A model generated the notes under the pieces. It searched no databases. It was not told where the DNA came from and worked only from the letters and a program-made list of their open reading frames with translations. From Bacteroides faecis MAJ27 (GTDB lineage Bacteria > Bacteroidota > Bacteroidia > Bacteroidales > Bacteroidaceae), in NCBI RefSeq assembly GCF_900106755.1, contig NZ_FNNN01000011.1, positions 62,001 through 126,000 of the forward strand: DNA of 64,000 nt, in the 5' to 3' direction. Positions 1 through 9,887 of the stretch are shown piece after piece. The position numbers and the translations under genes were made by a program. Numbering within the stretch: position 1 is the first letter of the stretch; every line of letters begins with the position of its first letter.

Positions 1-39
1 AGCATACCGGAACCGGAAAGATTGTCCGATAAGCCCTAA
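1..39 (+). CDS. C-terminal tail of an upstream gene (partial)
   Basis: From the first base a plus-strand frame stays open for 12 codons (SIPEPERLSDKP) and ends at TAA 37-39, just ahead of a strong hairpin at 48-85. A stop followed directly by a terminator-like hairpin suggests the end of a gene that lies mostly outside the window. The fragment is too short to identify, and another frame cannot be excluded. Confidence 0.3.
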   Translation, partial: SIPEPERLSDKP

Positions 40-47
40 AAAATGAA

Positions 48-120
48 GTTACCCCCTGCTACAGATGATTGTAACAGGGGGTAACTGGTTAAAAGGAAGT
101 CTGTCAGGCAGTCTTCTTTT
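48..120 (+). terminator. Two consecutive hairpins, probable terminator of the upstream gene
   Basis: The arms 48-58 (GTTACCCCCTG) and 75-85 (CAGGGGGTAAC) form a perfect 11-bp stem. A second hairpin, 96-103 with 109-116 and one mismatch, is followed by four T residues at 117-120. The position right after a stop codon and before the fimbrial locus fits transcription termination of the upstream gene and insulation of the downstream one. Confidence 0.6.
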
Positions 121-240
121 CTATGTCCGAAAGCCCGTAAAACAGCAGAAAATGACAAAACGCCACAAAGTAGGGACAAAATGCAATACTTTTTCGACCG
201 CATTTAACCTAATTTGCAACAAGAAAAAAAGCAGAGCCCC

Positions 241-552
241 ATGAATGATTACATCAACTTTATCTCTCTAGGAATTGCCTTTTGCTCGCTGGTAATTGTG
301 ACATCCGTCTTCCTGCATTGCCGGAAGATAGAAAAGAAATGCAATTATTATATGGCGAAAAGTATCCGTGAGCAAGATAGTCTGGTAAAGGAACTGGAAC
401 GGATACGTGTAGAAAAAGAAATGATGGAAAAGGTGCTCAAAGCGGAATTGTCGGAAGCCGTGAGAGCTACCATCGAGAACAAAGAGACCGGTGAACGCAT
501 GACTGACCCCATGACACACACGCTGCGAATTGATATAACTTATTTTATTTAA
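241..552 (+). CDS. Small single-pass membrane protein with coiled coil
   Basis: This 103-residue protein is not from a family I recognise. Residues 1-26 begin MNDYINFISLGIAFCSLV and form a hydrophobic segment, followed by a basic stretch (HCRKIEKK). From about residue 40 to 85 the sequence is charged and heptad-like (SLVKELERIRVEKEMMEK), so a coiled coil is likely. I chose ATG 241; an in-frame TTG at 214 would add nine polar residues in front of the membrane segment and is less likely. It sits just upstream of the fimbrial genes. Its first residues resemble the 36-residue protein at 5880-5990 on the other side of the locus (shared MNDY, then a CSL and LH within the hydrophobic stretch), so it may be an accessory membrane protein of the fimbrial system. 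That role is inferred only from position and similarity. Confidence 0.6.
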   Translation: MNDYINFISLGIAFCSLVIVTSVFLHCRKIEKKCNYYMAKSIREQDSLVKELERIRVEKEMMEKVLKAELSEAVRATIENKETGERMTDPMTHTLRIDITYFI

Positions 553-574
553 CACACAACTAATATATGAACCT

Positions 575-1252
575 ATGAAACATTTACAAAAAATTCTGTT
601 GGCTCTCCTTGTCTGGGGTATTGCCGCAACCGGAAATTCTTTCGCGCAACTCCCCCGGGGAGTGCCGGATGCGATTGTCTCCTCACCGACAAACGCAGTT
701 ACCCCTGATGGAATACTGCCTTCAAAACCTTACTACTTCGCTGTGCGGACGAACATGTTGTATGATGCCATACTGCTGCCTACACTCGGTGTGGAGTGGC
801 GGGTGAACCGCGACATGGGTATCAAGTTAGACGGTAGCTTTGGCTGGTGGGGAAGCAACAGCGATAAGATACAGAAGGTCTGGTTCCTGAACCCGGAAGT
901 GCGTTGGTATCTGCTACGTGATAAACGATTTTATGTGGGCGCATCGGGCAGCTACGGGGAATACAATATATATAAGTATCCCGTGGGAAGCCTCTTCTCG
1001 AAGGACACCGGCTATCAGGGCAAACTGTGGGGTGGGGGTGCTACAGTCGGTTATCAACTTCACCTTTCCCATCATTTCTCGATCGATTTCAATATTGGTC
1101 TGGGATATACACATTCGGAATATGATAGTTATGGAATGATCGACAGAGTGCGTGTTTTTCAAGATAAAAATAAGGCCAAAAACTTTTGGGGACCCACTCA
1201 GATCGGAATTAGCTTTTTGTGGACAATAGTAGGAACCAAACAGAACAAATAA
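575..1252 (+). CDS. DUF3575-type outer-membrane beta-barrel protein
   Basis: The 225-residue product has a cleavable signal peptide (residues 1-24, ending ATGNSFAQ). The body alternates polar and hydrophobic residues and is rich in aromatics and glycine (SFGWWGS, VWFLNPEVRWYL, GGGATVGYQLHL), as in small outer-membrane barrels. The sequence matches what I know of DUF3575, a family often found at the head of Bacteroidota fimbrial loci. The gene lies 22 bp after the preceding small ORF and 12 bp before the FimB/Mfa2-like lipoprotein gene, so all are probably co-transcribed. A role in fimbria export or anchoring is an inference from context; no biochemical function is established by the sequence. 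Confidence 0.8.
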   Translation: MKHLQKILLALLVWGIAATGNSFAQLPRGVPDAIVSSPTNAVTPDGILPSKPYYFAVRTNMLYDAILLPTLGVEWRVNRDMGIKLDGSFGWWGSNSDKIQKVWFLNPEVRWYLLRDKRFYVGASGSYGEYNIYKYPVGSLFSKDTGYQGKLWGGGATVGYQLHLSHHFSIDFNIGLGYTHSEYDSYGMIDRVRVFQDKNKAKNFWGPTQIGISFLWTIVGTKQNK

Positions 1253-1264
1253 AAAACGATCGAT

Positions 1265-2170
1265 ATGAGAACAAAAGCAATTATCCCATTCTTTGGGTGC
1301 GCGCTACTGCTGGCAGTAAGTTGCGACGTGAAAGACCCGATCTACAACACACCGCATCCCGACCACGGCACGGTAACCCTTACCGCCGACTGGTCGCGGC
1401 GGGGCACGGGCATCGACATCCCCGCGTCCTACACGGTGCAGGCGGGCGACTACTCGACCACGCTCGGCAACACGACAAACCGGATAGACCACCTGTTCGA
1501 GCCGGGAACATACTGTACCTATATCTATAACACACCGGAACAGGTCTCGATAAGCGGCACAACCGCTACCGTTGCCGCAGCTTTCGGTAATTGGGACGGT
1601 GTGGGCGCGTTCGTGGCTGCCTCTCCCGGTTGGCTGTTCACGTGCGCTATGGATGTAGTAATCGAAAAGGACACCGAGTACGAACTGACCGCCACCATGC
1701 AGCAGCAAGTACGCCAACTGACGCTCATCATCGAACCTACGGGCAGCACCACGGACAGGATAAAACGCATCGAGGGCTACCTGTCGGGCGTAGCAGGGAC
1801 GTTGGACTTCTCTGCCGGCATCCACGCCACACCCGCTAACGTGGAATTGCAGTTCGCGAAGATAGCCTCCGGCGCCAATGCCGGGAAATACGCGGCAACC
1901 GTGCGCCTGCTTGGCGTGGCGGGTGAGCAGCAGAAGCTGAACGCCATCATCCACTTCACGGGTGGCAACCCTAAGGCAATGAGCCTCGGCAGTGACCTCA
2001 CCACGGAGCTTGCCGCGTTCAATGCCGACAAGACAAAGCCCCTTACCCTGGGCGGAAAAGTAGTGGAGACGCCTACGGGAGCCGACTTCTCCGCCACCAT
2101 TACAGACTGGACACCGGGCAACGGCGAAGACGGCGAGGACGGCTCCGCCGGAATGGAAACGAACCATTAA
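1265..2170 (+). CDS. FimB/Mfa2-like fimbrial anchor lipoprotein
   Basis: This 301-residue lipoprotein precursor has a lipobox (LLAVSC) around residue 20, so Cys is expected to carry lipid. It resembles the FimB/Mfa2 (DUF5119-like) group, which caps or anchors fimbriae at the outer membrane and limits their length. Two beta-rich domains can be seen: an N-terminal one with an ADWS motif, and a C-terminal one that ends in TDWTPG, the motif shared with fimbrillins. It follows the DUF3575 gene by 12 bp and precedes the first fimbrillin, the usual anchor-then-subunit order. Its GC content is visibly higher than that of the chromosome after 6 kb. The family call is good; the exact subfamily is less certain. 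Confidence 0.75.
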   Translation: MRTKAIIPFFGCALLLAVSCDVKDPIYNTPHPDHGTVTLTADWSRRGTGIDIPASYTVQAGDYSTTLGNTTNRIDHLFEPGTYCTYIYNTPEQVSISGTTATVAAAFGNWDGVGAFVAASPGWLFTCAMDVVIEKDTEYELTATMQQQVRQLTLIIEPTGSTTDRIKRIEGYLSGVAGTLDFSAGIHATPANVELQFAKIASGANAGKYAATVRLLGVAGEQQKLNAIIHFTGGNPKAMSLGSDLTTELAAFNADKTKPLTLGGKVVETPTGADFSATITDWTPGNGEDGEDGSAGMETNH

Positions 2171-2210
2171 ATTAATTATCAATATCAATAACACCAAAAA
2201 GAGTAAGATT

Positions 2211-3148
2211 ATGAAACTTAGAAATTTATCAATCATTACCGCAGCAGCCTTTGCGCTGGCAGCCTGCAATAACGACAACGAAGTAGCCACTGACAACTGG
2301 AATGGTGAAATCCGCCTCACCAGCGGCATCATCACCTCCCAGACCCGTTCCTACGGCCTCGACACGCAACTCGCCCCAGGCCTGCAAGTATCTGCCTGGG
2401 TAGATGATAGCCAAGCCGGCCCCCTCTACCAGAACAACATCCTCACCGCCGACGGCACCGGAGGCTTCGCTTACGCCAGCGAAATGTACTACATCTCGCC
2501 CGACCCCGTGAACATCTATGCCATCCATGCCAACCCTGCCCTGACAAAAGAAGCTTTCCCCGCGTCAGTGTCCCACGAAGTGAAGGCCGACCAGACCACG
2601 AAAGATGCCTACACCGCCTCCGACCTGCTCTATTCCACCAAGCGGAGCGTAGCCCCCACCGCCTCCAGTGTGCCCCTTACCTTCTACCACCTGCTGGCTA
2701 AAGTAGAAGTAGTGCTGAAGCGCGGCAACGGTGCCCCCGACCTCACCGGTGCCACCGTGACCCTGGAGAACACCGCCCTGAAAGCCACCTTCACCCCCAA
2801 GAAAGCCGCCGACATGAGTTCACAGTCTGAACGCCAAGCGATGATAGCCCTCGCTACTGATGCCAACCCCGCCGCCCCGATTGCCATCCCCACGGTAGTG
2901 ACGACAGACTTTGACACCAACACCCAGTACGCCGAAGCCATCGTGGTACCGCCTTTATCCGCGTGAAGCTGGCAGACGGCACGGCCTTCGCCTACAAAAT
3001 CCCCGCCGGAGACGACTTGAAGCTCGATAGCGGCAAGCGATACATTTATAAGATAACTGTAGATTATAACGGACTGACGCTGGACACCACCATCAAGGAC
3101 TGGGAAACCGTAGGCACACCCGTATATGGCTCTGCATTCCAGGAGTAA
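2211..3148 (+). pseudogene. Fimbrillin-family lipoprotein interrupted by a frameshift
   Basis: The first frame runs 2211-2966 and starts with a lipoprotein signal (FALAAC). It then follows the Mfa-like/fimbrillin pattern: an ITSQTRSYG segment that could be the arginine processing site, SDLLYST, and [15 protein letters not shown]. The frame changes at about 2950 and the rest of the domain ([35 protein letters not shown]) continues in another frame to 3148. Together the two parts make a normal fimbrillin of about 312 residues. Fimbrillins I know have a short linker between the VVP strand and FIRVKL; here it is absent, so a small deletion that is not a multiple of three is more likely than a one-base reading error. 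It may be a true pseudogene, a programmed switch, or an assembly error. Confidence 0.7.
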
Positions 3149-3187
3149 CCCGTAAACAGCCTTAATAAGTATAAATACAAAGAATAA

Positions 3188-4079
3188 ATGAAAAAGACTA
3201 ATATACCTATATATATAATGTACCTATGGGCAGCCTTAGCTTTGGCTGCCTGCACGGGCGATGACGACGCGGCATGGCCCGAAGGCGGCGTGCCGCTGGA
3301 GCTCAATGCCGTCGTAGAGGGATATGAGGCAAACGGTACCCGTACACGGGCGGCTACCACCGAAAACAGGTGGGAAGGGGGAGAAAAGGTAACGCTATGT
3401 GTTCGAAGTCCAAGCCTCGGAGAGCAACAGGAGGGACTCTCTATGGATTCCGATGGAAAGCTGGTTGCAACTAAAGCGGTGAACTGGATGAGCCCGGATG
3501 AGGAAAAGACCATTTATGCGCATTATCCGATGTCAATAAATGCACTTTCATTCCCTGTACAGGATAACCAAACAGATGAAGGATACCAGCAGAGCGACTA
3601 CATGCTTGCTCCCTACATCCGTATCACCCGTAACATCCCCCGATAAAACCCTAACCTTCCGCCATCTCACAGCCAAGGTGGTGGTACACCTCGAAGCAGG
3701 CTACGGAGTGACCAGCGATGAACTTCAAAACGCCACCGTAACCTTTGAAAACCTCAATCGTACGGGATACGGAATTGATTGGAATGAAGGAACTGCATCA
3801 CAAGTGTCTCCTGCCACCGACCGCATCATCCCCAACGAAGTGACCCCTGCCGCCAACAGATACGTACGCACCGTGCGTGCCCTGTTCATCCCGCAGGATA
3901 TGTCGGGACGGAAGTTCGTGAAAATAGTCACCACAGCCGGAAAGACCTTCTACTACATCCCCGCTTCGGGCACGGCAAACTTCTTCAGCGGCAAGATGTA
4001 CGAGTACCGCCTCACCGTAACCTCGGAAGGCATCAAAGATACCGGTGTGGAGGGAGGCACGTGGCTGCCAGCCGAGTAG
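3188..4079 (+). pseudogene. Second fimbrillin-family lipoprotein, also frameshifted
   Basis: Frame one (3188-3646) encodes a lipoprotein signal (ALALAAC), a variable region and the SDYMLAP motif, then stops. The matching C-terminal half (DKTLTFRHLTAKVVVHLEAG through FYYIPASGTANFFSGKMYEYRLTV) continues in the next frame to 4079. Removing one base anywhere between about 3611 and 3641, for example from the five-C run at 3637-3641, joins the halves into a 296-residue fimbrillin. The central part (about 3420-3560) has visibly lower GC than the flanks, which suggests a mosaic gene with a replaced variable region. It sits between another broken fimbrillin and an intact long fimbrillin. A sequencing error in the C-run is possible. 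Confidence 0.7.
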
Positions 4080-4115
4080 TAGTAAACAATTAATCAATTT
4101 ATAAAAAGAAACCGT

Positions 4116-5753
4116 ATGAAACAACATCATTCCATATTCCTCCTATCGGCTGCATCCCTCGCCTGCACCCTCATCCTGATGCTGGCGGCATGTACGCCCG
4201 ATGCACTGGACGAACTGCCCTCTGCCGGCACGGACTCCGACGCCCACCCCCTCACCATCAGCGTGAGCGACGGCGGCATGTACGCCACCGGACAAACCCG
4301 CGCCCAGGAACACGGCTACCAAACCGTCTTCACCGAAGGCGACCGCATCGGCCTCTACGTGGTGAACAACGGGACCCTCGATGTGGAGAACCTCTGCCTC
4401 ACCCTCCGCTCGGGCAAGTGGACGCTGCCGGACGGCGTTTCACAGCTCTTCTACTCGACCCATAAAAGTTATCATGCCTATTACCCCTATCGGGACGATG
4501 GCTATATGTACGACAAGGTATCGCCCGGCAACCAAGACTTCTTTGAGTCTGCAGTCGATGCCTGGAAAGTTAATACAGACCAGAGCACCTATGCCCAATA
4601 CACCGCCTCCGACCTGATGACGGCCCGTGGCGAGTATTATGGCATCAAGTATACGCTCAGCTTCGAGATGAAGCACCGCATGTCTCTGTTCATCCTTCAG
4701 GTGCCTGCTACGAAATATAACTATACCGAAATGATAGACGGCCAAGAGATTTCCAAGAGCTATTACCGTTACACGAAGAGAGGTGACAATAACGCTTTTT
4801 GGCAGGAGAACCCCTACACGGCCCGCCTGCTGGTGAACACTAAAACTGACAAGCAATCCATGCCGACGGATTATGAGTATTTTGTCTCCGAAACTAAGAA
4901 GACTTACTCCTTTACCTATTCCGACCTGAATCTTCAGCCCGGAAGATACACCGTCATCACGGTAAACGGCGGAGCGGTAACAGAAAAGACGCGAGCCCTT
5001 ATGGAAGGCGACTTTTACATGAAGGACGGTGGCATACTGCCCCAGGAAGACGTTCCAAACAAGATGTCCGGTGAAGAGAGTAAGAACTGCCTCGGCGTCG
5101 TCTTCTGGGTGGGCGAAATCGAGAGGATACACTGGACGCAGACCAGCTACCTATATGGCGACCACCTGCTGATGCGCGACCATCCGGAGTGTGTGCACGG
5201 CATGGTCGTTGCGATGCACGATGCCCCCAAGGGGGTGTATGCCACCGGAAAGGGGGCGACTGAAGATGCTTTTAATTGGGCCAAGTCATTCAGCGAATTC
5301 ACACCCGGAGAGCGGGATGATTGGGAAAAAATAGAGGACTCCGATGCAACTTTCGGTTATAGAAACTCCCGTTTAATGGCACTGTACGGCTCTCGGCACA
5401 GCGAAACCACCTTTCCTGCCCGCGATGCGATAGCCACTTATGCTGCCGCACACCCTGCGCCCGCAGGTAGCAGCGGGTGGTTCTTACCGAGCAGATATGA
5501 GCTTGCCACACTATGTTTCGGTGCGCCTACTAATTTTGCTGAATCGGAATCCCCCTACTTTTACAAGCATCTGAAGATGCTCAAAGAAATCAATCCCCAG
5601 ATTGTTATGGCAGCCGGTAATAAGCTTACCGGGGAGTATTGGAGTAGCAGCGAATTGGGTACTTCTGCCTGGCAGGTAGATCTTGACACCCCCAACTATA
5701 ACGCAAAGCCCAAAAACAATACCTATAAAGTCCGTGCCGTGCTGGCCTTCTGA
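4116..5753 (+). CDS. Long fimbrillin with C-terminal DUF1566-like domain, candidate fimbrial tip protein
   Basis: The 545-residue lipoprotein precursor has a lipobox around LMLAAC. Residues 40-310 follow the fimbrillin pattern (TRAQEHGYQT with a possible arginine cleavage site, FTEGDRIGLYVVNN, ASDLMTA, SFEMKHRMSLFIL). The C-terminal part (about 340-545) ends in GWFLPSRYELATLC, GEYWSSSELGTSAW and YKVRAVLAF, the hallmarks of DUF1566/FISUMP-type domains that fold like C-type lectins. Long fimbrillins with such a module are usually the last subunit gene and are thought to sit at the fibre tip as adhesins. It follows the second fimbrillin by 36 bp and is intact, unlike the two before it. The fimbrillin call is firm; the tip and ligand role is inferred. 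Confidence 0.75.
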   Translation: MKQHHSIFLLSAASLACTLILMLAACTPDALDELPSAGTDSDAHPLTISVSDGGMYATGQTRAQEHGYQTVFTEGDRIGLYVVNNGTLDVENLCLTLRSGKWTLPDGVSQLFYSTHKSYHAYYPYRDDGYMYDKVSPGNQDFFESAVDAWKVNTDQSTYAQYTASDLMTARGEYYGIKYTLSFEMKHRMSLFILQVPATKYNYTEMIDGQEISKSYYRYTKRGDNNAFWQENPYTARLLVNTKTDKQSMPTDYEYFVSETKKTYSFTYSDLNLQPGRYTVITVNGGAVTEKTRALMEGDFYMKDGGILPQEDVPNKMSGEESKNCLGVVFWVGEIERIHWTQTSYLYGDHLLMRDHPECVHGMVVAMHDAPKGVYATGKGATEDAFNWAKSFSEFTPGERDDWEKIEDSDATFGYRNSRLMALYGSRHSETTFPARDAIATYAAAHPAPAGSSGWFLPSRYELATLCFGAPTNFAESESPYFYKHLKMLKEINPQIVMAAGNKLTGEYWSSSELGTSAWQVDLDTPNYNAKPKNNTYKVRAVLAF

Positions 5754-5777
5754 GGCCGGGCAGGCGGGCGACACACA

Positions 5778-5817
5778 GCCGGGGTGTGCGGGCTTTATCT
5801 GCCCGCGCCTCCCCGGC
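5778..5817. repeat. GC-rich imperfect hairpin after the fimbrial operon
   Basis: Two nested stems are present: GCCGGGG at 5778-5784 pairs with CCCCGGC at 5811-5817, and GCGGGC at 5788-5793 pairs with GCCCGC at 5801-5806. No T-run follows. It lies 24 bp after the last fimbrillin stop and could be an intrinsic pause site, an mRNA-stabilising 3' structure or an attenuator ahead of the small ORF at 5880. Confidence 0.5.
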
Positions 5818-5879
5818 TCCGCCGCCGGATGCCACCGGGACGCTTTTCTCCCTATAACACGAATTAAAAAGATAAAATT

Positions 5880-5990
5880 ATGAATGATTATGCACTTCTT
5901 CTTATCGTTTCAGCGATTGCCTGCTGTTCGCTGATAGCCATACTCCTTATTTGCTTGCATTTTTCAGATGACACTCTTACCAAGAACTGA
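5880..5990 (+). CDS. 36-residue single-pass membrane protein
   Basis: ATG at 5880 opens a frame of 36 codons ending at TGA 5988-5990. The product starts MNDYALLLIVSAIACCSL, has one hydrophobic helix (residues 5-27) and a short polar tail (SDDTLTKN). Its first 27 residues parallel those of the protein at 241-552 (MNDY start, CSL at the same distance, then LH), so the two are probably related. It follows the fimbrial operon and the hairpin at 5778-5817 and comes before the proS promoter. The start is preceded by an AT-rich leader typical of these genomes. No function can be named. Confidence 0.5.
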   Translation: MNDYALLLIVSAIACCSLIAILLICLHFSDDTLTKN

Positions 5991-6044
5991 ATACTCCATA
6001 TAAAATTAATGCAGGAAGAATAAGCACAGTTCGTTCCTTTTTCG

Positions 6045-6053
6045 TATTTTTGC
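6045..6053 (+). promoter_or_regulatory. Bacteroides-type -7 element of proS
   Basis: TATTTTTGC matches the TAnnTTTG consensus of the Bacteroides primary sigma factor, 43 bp before the proS start. No clear TTG box is seen at the right distance. Confidence 0.55.
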
Positions 6054-6095
6054 ACCTTGTTTTAACAATCAAGAAAACTTAAATAGAAAAATATA

Positions 6096-7589
<1,494 letters not shown>

Positions 7590-7616
7590 AAAAGACGTTT
7601 CTGCTTCATTATAAGC

Positions 7617-7657
7617 AAGAGTCCGGAATCCGATTTTGAATTTCGGACTCTTTTTTT
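7617..7657 (+). terminator. Intrinsic terminator of proS
   Basis: The arms 7617-7629 and 7640-7652 (AAGAGTCCGGAAT with ATTTCGGACTCTT, one mismatch) are followed by an unbroken T-run to 7657. Confidence 0.85.
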
Positions 7658-7730
7658 ATCCATTTCAGTTTTATTTCAGAAATATCCCTTTTCTTTGTAA
7701 CAGATAAAAAAGAAGAAAGGAGAAGATTTT

Positions 7731-8408
7731 ATGAAGATATTAATTGTAGAAGACGAACCCTCTTTAAGAGAACTTATCCAGCGCTCACTTGAAAAAGAGC
7801 GTTATGTTGTAGAAACAGCAGGAGACTTCAACAGTGCATTATGTAAAATTGAAGATTACGACTATGATTGTGTCTTACTGGATATTATGCTGCCGGATGG
7901 GAGTGGCCTTGAACTTCTCGAACGCCTGAAAGCTCTTCATAAGCGGGAAAATGTGATTATAATTTCCGCCAAAGATTCGTTGGAAGATAAAGTCTTAGGA
8001 CTGGAACTGGGAGCGGACGACTACCTCCCTAAACCTTTTCATCTGGCCGAACTGAATGCCCGGATCAAAAGTGTCATCCGTCGTAACCAGCACGACGGTG
8101 AGATCACCATCCGTCAGGGAAATGTACGGATAGAACCCGACAAATATCGGGTCTTTGTCGACGAACAGGAACTGGAGCTAAACAGAAAAGAATATGATAT
8201 TCTGCTTTATTTTATAAATCGTCCCGGTCGCCTGGTCAATAAAAGCACACTGGCAGAATCAGTATGGGGAGACCATATTGACCAAGTGGACAACTTTGAC
8301 TTTATTTATGCGCAAATCAAAAATCTCCGCAAAAAGCTGAAAGATGCAGGAGCCAATATCGAAATCAAAGCTGTCTACGGATTCGGCTATAAAATGATTG
8401 TAGAATAA
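7731..8408 (+). CDS. OmpR-family response regulator
   Basis: The 225-residue protein has an N-terminal receiver domain (residues 1-115) with the acidic pocket (VEDEPS), the phospho-acceptor Asp51 (LLDIMLPDG) and Lys101 (YLPKPF). Residues 128-225 form an OmpR-type winged helix (LNRKEYDILLYFINRPGRL, YGFGYKMIV). Phosphorylation by the histidine kinase encoded 24 bp downstream should control its DNA binding. The target genes are not visible. The PepSY-like genes at 12966-14305 are candidates only because such genes are often linked to two-component systems. I do not equate it with RprY. Confidence 0.93.
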   Translation: MKILIVEDEPSLRELIQRSLEKERYVVETAGDFNSALCKIEDYDYDCVLLDIMLPDGSGLELLERLKALHKRENVIIISAKDSLEDKVLGLELGADDYLPKPFHLAELNARIKSVIRRNQHDGEITIRQGNVRIEPDKYRVFVDEQELELNRKEYDILLYFINRPGRLVNKSTLAESVWGDHIDQVDNFDFIYAQIKNLRKKLKDAGANIEIKAVYGFGYKMIVE

Positions 8409-8432
8409 TAAAAAAACAAGGAGCTATCATCC

Positions 8433-9710
8433 ATGAAACTAATATATTATATCATTCTTCGTATCACACTGGCTCTGACTCTTATCTTAACTGTCTGGGC
8501 AGTCTTCTTCTATGTTACGATGATCGATGAAGTCAATGACGAAGTGGATGATTCATTGGAAGACTATTCGGAAACAATCATTATCCGCGCACTGGCAGGA
8601 GAGGAGCTGCCTTCCAAAAACAATGGTTCCAACAATCAGTATTATCTGAAGGAAATAACCGAAGAATGCGCAAAGAGTCAGGAAGATATCCAATATAAAG
8701 ACTCTATGGTATACATCGTAGAAAAAGAAGAAACAGAGCCGGCACGTATCCTGACCACCATCTTCAAGGATAACGAAGGGCGTTATTATGAACTGACTGT
8801 ATCTACCCCCAGCATCGAGAAAGACGACTTGAAAAGTGCAATTCAGGTCTGGATTATCTTCCTGTATGTAGCCCTGCTACTTTGCATCATCATTATATCC
8901 GTATGGGTATTTTATCGCAATATGCGACCTCTGTACGTACTTCTTCATTGGTTGGACGGCTATCAGACCGGAAAGAAAAACAAACCCTTGAAAAATGATA
9001 CCCGTATTACAGAATTCCGAAAACTGAATGATGCAGCCGCCCGCTATGTGGACCGAACCGAACAAATGTTCGAGCAACAGAAGCAATTTATCGGAAATGC
9101 CTCGCATGAAATCCAGACACCGCTTGCTATCTGCCGTAACCGGCTGGAAATGCTGATGGAAGATGATTCTTTGTCCGAGAACCAGCTTGAGGAGTTGATG
9201 AAAACTCATCAGACACTAGAGTATATCACCAAACTGAATAAATCATTATTGCTACTTTCTAAAATAGACAACGGCCAGTTTACTGATACCAAAGATGTAG
9301 ACTTAAACGTACTCCTTAAGCAATATCTGGAGGATTATAAGGAAGTCTACGACTACAAGAACATAGAAGTAAGCATTACAGAACAGGCAGACTTCCATGT
9401 TACAATGAACGAGTCTCTGGCTATTGCCTTGCTGACAAACCTGCTAAAAAATGCATTCGTACATAACGTAGACGGAGGACATATCCGGATCATAATAACC
9501 AGACATAGCATCACCTTCCGCAATACCGGAGAAAAACAGCCACTGGATGAGAACCAAATCTTCGAACGTTTCTATCAGGGTCATAAGAAAGAAGGATCTA
9601 CCGGGTTAGGGTTGGCAATAACCGATTCTATCTGCCGCCTGCAACAGTTGAATCTACGGTATTACTTCGAACAGGGAGAACATTGCTTTGAAATCTCCAG
9701 CAAGAACTAA
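8433..9710 (+). CDS. Membrane sensor histidine kinase
   Basis: This 425-residue kinase is the partner of the upstream regulator. Transmembrane helices at about 9-29 and 139-160 enclose a periplasmic sensor of about 110 residues. A HAMP-like linker precedes the dimerisation helix with the phospho-acceptor His225 (GNASHEIQTPL). The ATPase domain shows an N box (LLTNLLKNAFVHN) and G boxes (FRNTGE, GSTGLGLAI). The sensor contains a charged acidic patch (IDEVNDEVDDSLEDYSE) right after the first helix, which could bind cations or peptides; that is speculative. The operon ends at the 27-bp inverted repeat at 9764-9841. Confidence 0.92.
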   Translation: MKLIYYIILRITLALTLILTVWAVFFYVTMIDEVNDEVDDSLEDYSETIIIRALAGEELPSKNNGSNNQYYLKEITEECAKSQEDIQYKDSMVYIVEKEETEPARILTTIFKDNEGRYYELTVSTPSIEKDDLKSAIQVWIIFLYVALLLCIIIISVWVFYRNMRPLYVLLHWLDGYQTGKKNKPLKNDTRITEFRKLNDAAARYVDRTEQMFEQQKQFIGNASHEIQTPLAICRNRLEMLMEDDSLSENQLEELMKTHQTLEYITKLNKSLLLLSKIDNGQFTDTKDVDLNVLLKQYLEDYKEVYDYKNIEVSITEQADFHVTMNESLAIALLTNLLKNAFVHNVDGGHIRIIITRHSITFRNTGEKQPLDENQIFERFYQGHKKEGSTGLGLAITDSICRLQQLNLRYYFEQGEHCFEISSKN

Positions 9711-9763
9711 AAAAACAAAAAGCTGGTTTTACTATAACAACTTTTATCGGGTCAGTCCGAACG

Positions 9764-9841
9764 GAAATGAAGAATGATGAATGATGAATTGGCTGCGCTA
9801 TCACGCTGCAAAGTAATTCATCATTCATCATTCTTCATTTC
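9764..9841. terminator. Perfect 27-bp inverted repeat between convergent genes, probable bidirectional terminator
   Basis: Bases 9764-9790 and 9815-9841 are exact reverse complements over 27 positions, with a 24-base loop. The arms are made of the triplet-like unit ATGATGA repeated. The element separates the convergent histidine kinase (ends 9710) and ABC permease (ends 9888), where a terminator is needed in both directions. Its length and simple sequence also fit a small dispersed repeat. Confidence 0.7.
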
Positions 9842-9887
9842 TCAAAATTACATCATAAACAGTAATTTAAGTCTGAACTCTTCTATA

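Noticed and set aside
214-240. TTG start for the small membrane protein at 214
   Set aside because: It adds polar residues before the membrane segment; ATG 241 gives the MNDY start that the protein at 5880 shares.
1304-2335. A 343-residue minus-strand frame opposite the FimB/Mfa2-like gene
   Set aside because: GC-rich genes give long antisense frames. It has no family features and the plus strand shows a lipoprotein signal and fimbrial motifs.
3637-3641. The five-C run as a proven phase-variation switch
   Set aside because: Five bases is short for slipped-strand switching, and the break could also lie upstream at 3611-3636; kept only as a possibility.
4440-5132. A 230-residue minus-strand frame opposite the long fimbrillin gene
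   Set aside because: It is a shadow of the plus-strand fimbrillin, which has a signal peptide and family motifs.
7731-9710. Naming the two-component system rprY-rprX
   Set aside because: The regulator's N-terminus differs from what I recall of RprY, and domain type alone does not justify the name.
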